DNA of 64,000 nt, from positions 186,001-250,000 of the forward strand of contig SBGP01000106.1 of assembly GCA_006226595.1 (NCBI GenBank), written 5' to 3'. A model generated the notes under the pieces. The model worked only from the letters and a program-made list of their open reading frames with translations, was not told where the DNA came from and made no database searches. Position 1 is the first letter of the stretch; each line of letters starts with the position of its first letter. Origin of the DNA: Deltaproteobacteria bacterium. Lineage in GTDB: Bacteria; Myxococcota_A; UBA796; GCA-2862545. Shown piece by piece: positions 27,992 through 36,428 of this stretch. Both the position numbers and the translations under genes were made by a program.

Positions 27992-30900
27992 CTATCGCAA
28001 ATTCTCCCCGCCGGGGGCTGCTTGGTCCGTCAGGGCCATGACCTCGATCAGGCGCAGGGCGAGTTCGGGATCGTGACTCAGGTCGGAGCCACCGTATGCC
28101 ACTTCGGCTTGTCGAATCCATCGATGAACGCCGTCCGGGTCTCCACGGCGTGCGCTGATCTCGGCGCGCGCGAGCAGCAGTGCGGCGTGGTTGGTGCGGT
28201 GGACGCCGCGAAGCATCGGTTGGGCCTCGTCGAGCAGCTCCTGGGCCTCGTCGAGGCGACCCTCGCGGGCGTAGAGGCGGGCGAGGGTCGTCCGGAAGGT
28301 GCCGGCGACGACGGGCCAGGTCTTGTCGCCGATCGCGATGGCGCGGGTGAGCTCCTCTTCGGACTCGGCGGTGCGTCCGACGACCATCAGCGTCTCGCCG
28401 AGGTTGCCGCGGGCGATGGCCTCGTGGCCGATACTGCCCGTGCGACGGGCGATCCACGCGGCACGGCGGAACGCGCGCTCGGCCCCACGTCGGTCGCCGA
28501 TCTGGTGCAGGCGTACGCCGAGGTTGCCGAGCACGCGGCCCTCCTGGACCGTGTCGCCCATGCGGCGGGAAGCGCGGAGGGCGAGTCGCTCGTACACGCT
28601 GGCCTCCTCGGGGCGTCCCTGGTGGGCTCGCAGCGTGCCGACGTGGATGTGGCACAGCGGGACGTCGGTGACGTTGCCGGCCTCTTCGAGCAGGGCGAGG
28701 GCCGTGTGAATCGAGCGATCTGCGGCCTCGAAGGCCCCCATGTGCTGCTGGACGGCGCACAGCTGACGATGCACCAGCGCGCGACGCCAGGGCGGACTGT
28801 CCTCGGTGAGAAGCTCCAGCGCGCGCTCGTAGTGGGCCTCGGCCTCGAGGGGCTGTCCGCGGTGGTGCGCGACCATGCCGAGTCGGGTGAGGGCCTCGGC
28901 CTCGAGGGTCGCGTCGCCCGCGTCCGCCGCGAGAGCTTCGGCGGTCTTGAGGGCCGAGACGCACGGGCCGTATTGGTTGGTGTTCACGAGCAGCTGGCCC
29001 AGCGTGATGTACAGCTGAGCGCGCCCCGCGGCGGTGTGGCCGTCCATCGCCAGCGCCTGCTCGATCTTGCGGATGCCGGCCTGCGGCGGGCCGACGCGAG
29101 AGAGCACCTCCCCGATCCCGGCGGCGCACAGCACGGCCTGGGCGGGTTCTCCGAGGCGGATCGCCGTGTCGAGCGCGTGGACCACGTTCTCGTTGTCGGC
29201 GATCATGCGCAGTGTCGCCTCGGCACCCGCGGGACCCTTGCGCAGCTTCTCGCCCTCCGGGCCGGACAGGGCCGCGAACCACGCGAGGTGGGCGCGCTCG
29301 GCGGCCTCGCGCTCGGTCGGGTGCAGCTTGTCGTGTACGAAGGTGCGCACCGAGGCGTAGGGATGCAGGCGTTGGGTGTCCTCGCCGAGGGTGCGGATCG
29401 CGATCAGGCTGTGATCGACGAGGCGGTGGATGACCTGCATCGCGTCAGGGGCGATGGGCCACGGCGACAGGTCGATCATCGCCTCGAGGGCTTCGGGGAA
29501 CAGCCCGCCGCGGAACACCGAGCAGCAGCCGAGCACGTGCCGCTCCCATGGCGCGAGCAGGCGCCACGACCACTCCAGCGCGACCTGCATCGCCTTGTCC
29601 TGGGCACCGGCGCGCAAGGCCTCGAGCAGCTCGCCGATGCCGTCCTCGACGACGCGGGAGGCGGCGAGCTCGAGGGCCAGGGGGTTGGCCTCGAGCCGCT
29701 CGATGAGCTCGGAGATCTGAGCCTGTTCTTCGGGCGAGAACTGCAGGTTGGGCTGGCGGCGGCGCGCGCGATCCTGGAACAGCGCCCGCGCGTTCGGCGT
29801 GTCGAGCGGACCCACGTCGTACACGGCCTCGGACGCGACATCGAGCCGCCGGCGAGAGGTGACGAGGAACCGTGCCTCGGGTGCGGCGAGCACGAGCCGT
29901 GGAAGGATGGCGAGCAGCGGATCGAGGACCTGCTCGGCGTTGTCGAGGACCACGGTGGTGTCCCCGCGTCCCTCGATGGCGAGGGCGATGCGCTCGACCG
30001 GATCCTCGCCCGCGAAGGGAAGTCCCAGGCCGGCGGAGAGTGCAACGAGCAGCCCGGACTCGGTGCGGGCCTCGGTGAGGTAGCACTGGACCCAGTCGCT
30101 GCCGTCGGCGGCGCGGGAAGCGGCGACCCGCGTGGCGAGGTGGGTCTTGCCGATGCCTGGGGCGCCGCGGAGCGTGACCACGCGGTGGCGCTTCATCAGC
30201 TTGCGCACCGCTTCGGTCTCTTTGTGGCGACCGAAGCTGATCGCGAGGGAGGCGTCGGTCTGATCGGGCAGGGCCGGCGTGTTCACCTCGGTGATGTCGT
30301 CGCTGGCCGTGGGCTCGGGCTTGTCGTCGTCCACGCCGCGCACGACCCAGTCCGGGAAGCGCGCCATGCCGTCCCAGGCGCGTCGCAGGGTTGCGACGTC
30401 GGCGGGTCGGCGGCGGGGGCTCGGGTCGAGGGCCCAGTGGATGGCTAGCGCCCAGCGCTCCGGTAGGTCCGGAGCGAGCACGGTCACCGGCGTGAACCGC
30501 CCGGCGCAGCTGCGATCGACGACCTCCTGCCAGCTACTGCCCGAGAATGCGCGTCGACCGGCTGCCATCCAGTACAGGACCGCGCCCAGACCGAAGAGAT
30601 CGGCACGGGCGTCGACCAGCTCGCGTCCCTGGTGCTGCTCGGGCGCCATGAACCCGGCGGTGCCGACGGCGAGCCCACGCCCGGAGAGGTCGTCTCCCGG
30701 GCTGAACGGCGAGGCCTCCACGGCGATGCCGAAGTCGGTGATCTTCGCCTGATAGCCGCCGTCCTCCCAGGTGAGGAGCACGTTCCCAGGCTTGAGATCG
30801 CGGTGCACCAGACCCTTGGCGTGCGCGGCCTCGACCCCGGCGAACATCTGGTGGGCGAGGCGATCGAGCAGCTCGGGATCGATGGGCCCGCGGCGCAGAA

Positions 30901-31186
30901 GCTGGCGCAGGGACAGCCCGTCGACGAGCTCGCTGGTGATCACCGGCACGCCGTCGTGGATCGCGAACTCGTGGATGCGCACGATGTGGGGATGCTGGAT
31001 CTGCCCCTGCAGGCGGGCCTCGCGCATGGCGCGCAGCATCGCGTGCGAGTCGCCCTTGGTGAGGACCTTGAGCGCCACCTCGCTGCCGTCTGGGCGCCGT
31101 CCCGCCCACACCTCACCCTGGCCGCCCGAGCCCAGGCGTCGGGTGAGCGTCACATCGGCGATGGTGGTGCCGGAGTCGAGCCGCAT
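27992..31186 (-). CDS. Ser/Thr protein kinase fused to an ATPase and helical repeats
   Basis: 1064 residues. The Hanks-type kinase domain has glycine loop GSGGQG (19-24), catalytic Lys40, HRDLKPGN (Asp130) and DFG (151-153), with APE following. A P-loop GAPGIGKT (341-348) starts an AAA/STAND-type ATPase. The C-terminal ~500 residues are TPR-like repeats (for example AQLYITLGQLLVNTNQYGPC and RVLGNLGVRLHQIGDRRGAE). This kinase/ATPase/TPR form is common in myxobacteria and relatives, where such kinases control development. The start is at 31186; upstream open sequence is out of frame with kinase start signals. Confidence 0.93.
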   Translation of the reverse strand: MRLDSGTTIADVTLTRRLGSGGQGEVWAGRRPDGSEVALKVLTKGDSHAMLRAMREARLQGQIQHPHIVRIHEFAIHDGVPVITSELVDGLSLRQLLRRGPIDPELLDRLAHQMFAGVEAAHAKGLVHRDLKPGNVLLTWEDGGYQAKITDFGIAVEASPFSPGDDLSGRGLAVGTAGFMAPEQHQGRELVDARADLFGLGAVLYWMAAGRRAFSGSSWQEVVDRSCAGRFTPVTVLAPDLPERWALAIHWALDPSPRRRPADVATLRRAWDGMARFPDWVVRGVDDDKPEPTASDDITEVNTPALPDQTDASLAISFGRHKETEAVRKLMKRHRVVTLRGAPGIGKTHLATRVAASRAADGSDWVQCYLTEARTESGLLVALSAGLGLPFAGEDPVERIALAIEGRGDTTVVLDNAEQVLDPLLAILPRLVLAAPEARFLVTSRRRLDVASEAVYDVGPLDTPNARALFQDRARRRQPNLQFSPEEQAQISELIERLEANPLALELAASRVVEDGIGELLEALRAGAQDKAMQVALEWSWRLLAPWERHVLGCCSVFRGGLFPEALEAMIDLSPWPIAPDAMQVIHRLVDHSLIAIRTLGEDTQRLHPYASVRTFVHDKLHPTEREAAERAHLAWFAALSGPEGEKLRKGPAGAEATLRMIADNENVVHALDTAIRLGEPAQAVLCAAGIGEVLSRVGPPQAGIRKIEQALAMDGHTAAGRAQLYITLGQLLVNTNQYGPCVSALKTAEALAADAGDATLEAEALTRLGMVAHHRGQPLEAEAHYERALELLTEDSPPWRRALVHRQLCAVQQHMGAFEAADRSIHTALALLEEAGNVTDVPLCHIHVGTLRAHQGRPEEASVYERLALRASRRMGDTVQEGRVLGNLGVRLHQIGDRRGAERAFRRAAWIARRTGSIGHEAIARGNLGETLMVVGRTAESEEELTRAIAIGDKTWPVVAGTFRTTLARLYAREGRLDEAQELLDEAQPMLRGVHRTNHAALLLARAEISARRGDPDGVHRWIRQAEVAYGGSDLSHDPELALRLIEVMALTDQAAPGGENLR

Positions 31187-31511
31187 GGCGCATCCTACCG
31201 GACCACGGGGTGGACGGTAGTCGCCGATCGTGGACGAGCCTGGAAGTCGCGTCCCGCGGCGACTCGGCTGGGAGGCCGCCAACGGTGCATGTCCGGAGAG
31301 AAAGCGCCCGTCGAGTGCGCCTGGCACGCGGATTGGACTCGTGTGGGCAGGAGGTCTCATGCCCACTGTCCAGCCCGGGTGCGTCCCGAGCAGCGCGCCC
31401 GCATTTCACCGCGGGTTTTCTCGAATCGCAGGGCACACGGCCCGCACTTCGCGGGTTTTCTCGTCGCTCCCCCGCGATCCCATGCGTACAATGCGCCGTC
31501 CTGGAGGTTCG
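31187..31511. promoter_or_regulatory. Gene-free divergent region with direct and inverted repeats
   Basis: 325 bp between the kinase start and the START-domain gene. It contains inverted repeat GTGGGCA-N10-TGCCCAC (31343-31366) and the 14-bp direct repeat CGCGGGTTTTCTCG at 31410-31423 and 31450-31463, exactly 40 bp apart. CTGGAGGTTCG is the ribosome site of the following gene. No -35/-10 was assigned. Confidence 0.4.
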
Positions 31512-32279
31512 ATGTCGCTCGTTCGTGCGGCTGCCGCCGTCTGTCTGTCCCTCGCGTTCACCCTTCCCGCTGCCGCCGGCGAGCTCGCCTGGGAGCAGAT
31601 CTACGAAGAGGAGGGTGTGGTCGTCGAGCGCGCAGGCGTCGAAGACAGCAAGCTCTACGCCTTCCGGGGCACCAAGACCATGAAGGGCACGCCCCAGAAC
31701 GTGGTCGGCGTGCTCATGGACAACGAGCACCGCATCGAGTGGGTCAACCGACTCGCCGAGAACTACATCCTCGAGCAGAAGAGCGACTTCGACTACGTGC
31801 TGTACCAGCGCTTCGAGCTGCCGGCGCTGTTCGCGGATCGCGACTACGTCTACCACGGCACCCTCGTCGAGAATGACAAGACCGGGGTGCTCACGCTGAC
31901 CATGCAGTCGATCGAGCACGCTAAGGCGCCCGAGACCGCCGGCGTCCGCGCTGAGCTGATCAACAGCCGCTACGTGATCACGCCGGTCTCCGACACCGAG
32001 ACCCAGGTCCAGGTCGAGATCATCACCGACCCCAAGGGCATGATGCCCAGCTGGCTGGTGAACATCATCCAGAAGGACTGGCCGCTCGAGACGCTGACGT
32101 CGCTCGAGGCGGAGTTCGCGAAGCCGTACCACAAGCCGCACGCGACCCCGAGCGATGTGCGCAAGGCCGCCGAGGCGGAGGCCGCGGCCAAGGCCGAAGC
32201 CGAGGGTGAGGCCGAGGCTGCGACCGAAGAGGGCGGCGGCGGCGGCGGTGTCGAGACCGGGCCGGCGATCAGCGAGTAA
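31512..32279 (+). CDS. Exported START-domain (lipid-binding) protein
   Basis: 255 residues. A signal peptide (cleavage near AAAG-E) is followed by a START-like domain with WEQIYEEEGVVVERAG, GVLMDNEHRIEWVNRL and ADRDYVYHG, and MMPSWLVNIIQKDWP at its C-terminal helix. The low-complexity tail is Ala/Glu/Gly-rich. The family binds a lipid or hydrophobic ligand in a deep pocket. Convergent with a fatty acid desaturase, a thematically compatible neighbour, across a 104-bp repeat array. Confidence 0.85.
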   Translation: MSLVRAAAAVCLSLAFTLPAAAGELAWEQIYEEEGVVVERAGVEDSKLYAFRGTKTMKGTPQNVVGVLMDNEHRIEWVNRLAENYILEQKSDFDYVLYQRFELPALFADRDYVYHGTLVENDKTGVLTLTMQSIEHAKAPETAGVRAELINSRYVITPVSDTETQVQVEIITDPKGMMPSWLVNIIQKDWPLETLTSLEAEFAKPYHKPHATPSDVRKAAEAEAAAKAEAEGEAEAATEEGGGGGGVETGPAISE

Positions 32280-32299
32280 ATAGGGCGGGACAGGGCTCG

Positions 32300-32640
32300 G
32301 CGATCGCCCGGCCTGTCTACTGAACCGCGTCCAGATCACGCTCGCAGGGCTCGCTTGTGGGAGCTGCCAGGGGGCTGGGCCGCGTTCATGCGCGGCGGCC
32401 TGGGCGATCGCCCAGCCTTGCGACTGAACGGCGTCCAGATCACGCTCGCAGGGCTCGCTTGTGGGAGCTGCCAGGGGGCTGGGCCGCGTTCATGCGCGGC
32501 GGCCTGGGCGATCGCCCGGCCTTGCGACTGAACGGCGTCCAGATCACGCTCGCTGGGCTCGCTTGTGGGAGCTGCCAGGGGGCTGGGCCGCGTTCATGCG
32601 CGGCGGCGTGGGCTATCGCCCAGCCTTGCTACTGAACGGC
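32300..32640. repeat. 104-bp direct tandem repeat, 3.3 copies
   Basis: Copies begin at 32300, 32404, 32508 and (partial) 32612 and differ by only a few bases. Each holds palindrome GGGCGATCGCCC (extended to CTGGGCGATCGCCCAG at 32400-32415) and the hairpin GCCGCG-TTCATG-CGCGGC. Each also carries CTGAACNGCGTCC, the antisense of the last codons of the desaturase gene at 32629-32643. The array fills the whole convergent gap. Confidence 0.9.
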
Positions 32641-33639
32641 GTCCCAGCCGACCATCTTGCCCTGCTTGGGGTCCCACAGCTTTAGCTTCAGGCACGCGCG
32701 GATGTCGGCGATGGCGAAGGTCGTGCGTCCCGGGTCCTGCAGCTCGGGCAGGGCCGCCATGGTCTCGGGCAGGCGGTAGAACGGGATCTTGTGGTTCAGG
32801 TGATGCACGTGGTGGTAGCCGATGTTGCCGGTGAACCAGTGCATGATCGGGTGCATGTCGAACATCGAGCTGCTGCGCACGGCCGCGAAGCTGTAGTCCC
32901 ACTCCCGGCGGTCCTTGAGGATGATGTCCGGGAAGTTGTGCTGCACGTAGAACAGGTACGCGCCGGCGAACATGCTGATCGCGAGGGGCAGCCAGTAGCC
33001 GAAGAACGCGACGCGCCAGCCGAGGGTCGCGGCGAGCACCGCGATGGCCGAGAAGTGCAGGACGAGCGCGAGCGGGCCGCCCCAGTGCTTCTTCGGGTTG
33101 CGGCGGTAGGGCGAGATGCACATGCCGATGCCGAAGATCGTGAAGATGGCGAGCACGATGGTCAGCGGGTGGCGCGCGATGGTGTAGGCGCGCTTGTCGG
33201 CCGGCTTGAGGATCTTCCAGATGCGCGTGGTGACCACCGGGTAGCTGCCGATGGCGGCGCCCACCATCTTCGCGTTGTTCTGGTGGTGGTAGTCGTGGGT
33301 CTCCTTCCACACGCTGGGCGGGTTCAGCGTGTAGTAGCCGACCGCGTGCATGAACACCTTGCCGGCGGTGCTCTTGCGGAAGATCGCGCCGTGCAGGTAG
33401 TCGTGGTAGAAGATGAACATCCGGACGATGGTGAGGCCCGCGAAGATGGCCGCCAGGAACTGGACAATCATCGACGGGTGGAACGCGGCGACCGCCTCGA
33501 AGCCGAGCCAGACGCCGACCGTGGTCGCCCACAGGCGCCAGCTCTTGGCCTTGTCTTCGTCAGCGTGGGGAAAGGTGGCCCGGACCAGCTTGGAGCCGGT
33601 GCGGGGGCCAGTTTCGACGGGGCTGGGCGCGGCGCTCAC
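32629..33639 (-). CDS. Membrane fatty acid desaturase
   Basis: 336 residues from GTG 33639 (CCGGAGGATCTCGA ribosome site). Three histidine boxes of the membrane desaturase family are present: HDYLHG, HDYHHQ and HHVHHLN. They lie between four or more hydrophobic segments, consistent with an inner-membrane di-iron enzyme that introduces double bonds into acyl chains. The last codons are the source sequence of the 104-bp repeats downstream, so the repeat unit extends into the 3' end of the coding sequence. Confidence 0.9.
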   Translation of the reverse strand: MSAAPSPVETGPRTGSKLVRATFPHADEDKAKSWRLWATTVGVWLGFEAVAAFHPSMIVQFLAAIFAGLTIVRMFIFYHDYLHGAIFRKSTAGKVFMHAVGYYTLNPPSVWKETHDYHHQNNAKMVGAAIGSYPVVTTRIWKILKPADKRAYTIARHPLTIVLAIFTIFGIGMCISPYRRNPKKHWGGPLALVLHFSAIAVLAATLGWRVAFFGYWLPLAISMFAGAYLFYVQHNFPDIILKDRREWDYSFAAVRSSSMFDMHPIMHWFTGNIGYHHVHHLNHKIPFYRLPETMAALPELQDPGRTTFAIADIRACLKLKLWDPKQGKMVGWDAVQ

Positions 33640-33834
33640 TCGAGATCCTCCGGAACCGCGGCACATCGGCAGAGGCCGAGGCAGCGTGGGTTGGGCGCGG
33701 ATGTAGCCGGCGATCGGTCGGTTCGCCAGCCGCAGAGGCGCTTTTCGGCGATTTGCTGCACCCCGCGGAGACCGACTCGGCGGTCACAATGGCACGAGCG
33801 TCAGCGAGGGCCCCGGTGCAAGCGGAGAATCCGC

Positions 33835-36246
33835 CTACATCGACTCGAGCGCGCGATGCAGCGGATGATGCGGTCCACGCACGGCGACCACGAAGTCCAT
33901 GGCCGCCTTTCGGCCCTCCTCGGAGAGCAGTCGGCGGAAGGGCTCGACGGGCGCGAGGAGCGCCATCGCCATCGCCGGACGCGCCTGTCGCGGCGCAAAC
34001 GGCGTGGTGATCGACGAGAAACGGCCGATGGGCGTGTCGCGTGAGCCCTCGTAGTGCACGCCCTCGACCGGGTGGCCGAGGTCGATGAGCATCTGTGCGA
34101 TGCGCACCAACCGGGAGTTCACGAGCTCGGCGGGCACGGCGTAGAACACCTGGCCCGCGGTGGGCATGGGCTTGCGCGGGTCGACGCCGAGCATGCGGGC
34201 GAGCTCGAACACCTGGGCCTCGAGCAGGGTGCTTCCCGCGAAGGTCGTGGTCACGAGCCGCACGGCCTCGCGGATCTGATCGGCCGGTGGCAGCGTGCCG
34301 CCCCTCGCCAGGCGGATCGCGCCGAGGTTGAGCACGAGCTCGGCCCACACGACCCGGTCGGGGGAACCCTCGATGATGGCGAGGCCGCGCTCGGTGAGCG
34401 CTTCGGCCTGCTCGATGTCCCCCTCGAGGAACAGGGCCACTGCGTAGGAGCCGAGCGCGCAGGCGCGCTGGTAGGACTCGAGGGCGTCGTTCTCGCCGAG
34501 CTCTGCGGCCTGTGCGAGGTAGTGCAGCTGAGCCTGGGTGCCCTCGGCGTACTGCTTGACGGCGGCGGCGAAGAGCAGGGCGGAGGCGACGCGTTCCGGA
34601 GGCCCGACCTCGCGGGCGGCGCGCACGGCAGGCTCGCACCACTCGCTGGCGGCACCGTGGCGCTGGCGACGCAGCCACCACCACACCATCAGCATCCAGC
34701 TCGCGTCGCGCACGTCCTCGTCGTTGTGCTGGTCGCGGGCGGCCGACAGTGCGGCGGTGAGCCACGCGCCTGCCTCGTCCGGCGGCTGGTAGATGAGCAG
34801 CGAGCGCATTGCCCGCAGGGCGCGACCGACGGGAAGGTCTGCGCGCAGCGGGCTCGGCACGTCCGCGGGGCTACGTGCCGCGCGAGGGCTGTCGCCGAGG
34901 ACCTCGCGGGTCATGCGGTCGAGGATCAGGCCCAGGGTAGGCAGGTCCGCGTCGAGGCGGGCGGCGGCCTCGACGTTGGTGTCGCCGCCGATCGGGTCGC
35001 CAGCGAGCTCTTCGCCGAGGTCGGGAGCCGCGGCGATCAGCCGGTTCATCGCGCGCTGCGACTCCTGGCTGTCCCAGAAGTGGATGCCCCGCGAGGCGGA
35101 GTCGAGTGCGAAGCGGCGGGTGGGGCCGGGTACCTCGCGAAGCAGGTACAGGTCGGAGAGCTGCTCGAGGAGCAGGCGGGTGCCGACCTCGGAGAGACCG
35201 GTGGCCACCCGCGCGAAGGGGAGCGAGAACGGCCGGTCCTGGAAGACGTACAGCGCACCGATGCGCGCGTGGTCCTCGGTGCCGAGTCCCTCGATGCCGG
35301 CTCCCTCGATCTCGGCGGCGTAGTCGGTGGGCGCGGTGTAGCGGCGTCGACGCAGGGCCTCGCCCATCTGGCGGGCGATGAGGGGAAGGCCGCCGGAGCG
35401 CTCGGCGAGCGCCTCGACGCCTTCGGGGTCGGCCTCGGTGCGGTGGTCGTCGACCACGCGCTCGAGCAGTCGGGTCGCGTCTGCAGTGGACCAGCGCTCG
35501 ATGCGGTGCCGGTGTCCGCCGAGCTGGTCGGCGACGTAGCGGCTCGAGGTGGTCGCGAGCATCCACTGCGGGTGCTCGGGCTCGAGCAGGCGCTGCACGT
35601 GGCGGGCATCCTGCACGTCGTCGAGTACGAGCAGGCGCTTGCGGGACCACAAGCGGGCGGCGAAGGCCCGGTCGAAGGCCTCGCCGGTGACGAGGTCCGG
35701 GTCGGGCAGGAGCTCGGCAAAGCCGAGGCACGCGGCGACGTCGCGCTGGACCCGGTGCAGGCGTCCCGGCTCGTCGAGCTTGGCCGCGGCGAGCCAGATG
35801 GCGCCGTCCGGGAACTCGTCCATCACCTCGTTCGCGAGCCAGCGCGCGGCGGAGGACTTGCCGATGCCGGCGGGACCCTCGAGGACCACGAGCCCGCCCT
35901 TCTCGGCGGTGAGCAGCCGGGTGAGAGACGCGAGCTCGTCGCGCTCGACCCAAGGCTCGGGCGGATCGAGCAACGCGTAGCCCCGCTCGAGCAGGCGGTT
36001 CTGCAGCTCCTCGGGTGACTTGCGCACGAGCTGGACGTAGGGCAGGCCCAGGGTCACGGCGAGCTGCATCGCGGTGTCGGTCGACACCGGGTCGCCCTTC
36101 TCGGCGGCGCGTACCGTGCGCGCGCCCATCCGCGCCCTCTCCGCAAGGTCGCTCTGCGACAGCGCGAGGGCCTTGCGGCGGGACCGCATCAGCTCGTTGT
36201 CGACCACGACTCCCGCAGGACGGCCGCGGCGCCTACCCTCTGGCAT
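33835..36246 (-). CDS. HTH-containing STAND/NB-ARC-like NTPase with C-terminal helical repeats
   Basis: 803 residues from ATG 36246. GRRRGRPAG is an AT-hook-like stretch, followed by a Cro/CI-type helix-turn-helix (residues ~19-72: RSRRKALALSQSDLAERARMG). The NTPase core has P-loop GPAGIGKS (124-131), Walker B RLLVLDDVQ and GLPLIARQM. The remaining ~400 residues are a helical repeat domain of TPR type. Such proteins are transcriptional activators or signal-transduction switches. A second start at 36414 with a better GGAGG site would add 56 residues. It is the last gene of a unit encoding three large surface lipoproteins. Confidence 0.85.
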   Translation of the reverse strand: MPEGRRRGRPAGVVVDNELMRSRRKALALSQSDLAERARMGARTVRAAEKGDPVSTDTAMQLAVTLGLPYVQLVRKSPEELQNRLLERGYALLDPPEPWVERDELASLTRLLTAEKGGLVVLEGPAGIGKSSAARWLANEVMDEFPDGAIWLAAAKLDEPGRLHRVQRDVAACLGFAELLPDPDLVTGEAFDRAFAARLWSRKRLLVLDDVQDARHVQRLLEPEHPQWMLATTSSRYVADQLGGHRHRIERWSTADATRLLERVVDDHRTEADPEGVEALAERSGGLPLIARQMGEALRRRRYTAPTDYAAEIEGAGIEGLGTEDHARIGALYVFQDRPFSLPFARVATGLSEVGTRLLLEQLSDLYLLREVPGPTRRFALDSASRGIHFWDSQESQRAMNRLIAAAPDLGEELAGDPIGGDTNVEAAARLDADLPTLGLILDRMTREVLGDSPRAARSPADVPSPLRADLPVGRALRAMRSLLIYQPPDEAGAWLTAALSAARDQHNDEDVRDASWMLMVWWWLRRQRHGAASEWCEPAVRAAREVGPPERVASALLFAAAVKQYAEGTQAQLHYLAQAAELGENDALESYQRACALGSYAVALFLEGDIEQAEALTERGLAIIEGSPDRVVWAELVLNLGAIRLARGGTLPPADQIREAVRLVTTTFAGSTLLEAQVFELARMLGVDPRKPMPTAGQVFYAVPAELVNSRLVRIAQMLIDLGHPVEGVHYEGSRDTPIGRFSSITTPFAPRQARPAMAMALLAPVEPFRRLLSEEGRKAAMDFVVAVRGPHHPLHRALESM

Positions 36247-36428
36247 CTCGCTCCCAGGGGGGCAAGATAGCATCGGGACGAGCGGGGGCTCGGGTTCGGG
36301 CTCGGGAAGCGCCTCGACGGCGCGTCGACCCCTTGCGTGGCTGGGCTTTTCGGCGGCCCAGAACGCCGCGAGGCGGAGCACCGGCTCCGCGCTCGGTTCT
36401 CCGCCTCGGTCCATGACGGCCTCCGGTC

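Noticed and set aside
31322-31337. TGGCAC-GCGGA-TTGGA as a fourth sigma-54 promoter
   Set aside because: The -12 element has GG instead of the nearly invariant GC, so it was not called.
32300-32640. Repeat array considered as a CRISPR
   Set aside because: Units are 104 bp in direct contact with no unique spacers, no short repeat-spacer alternation and no cas genes.
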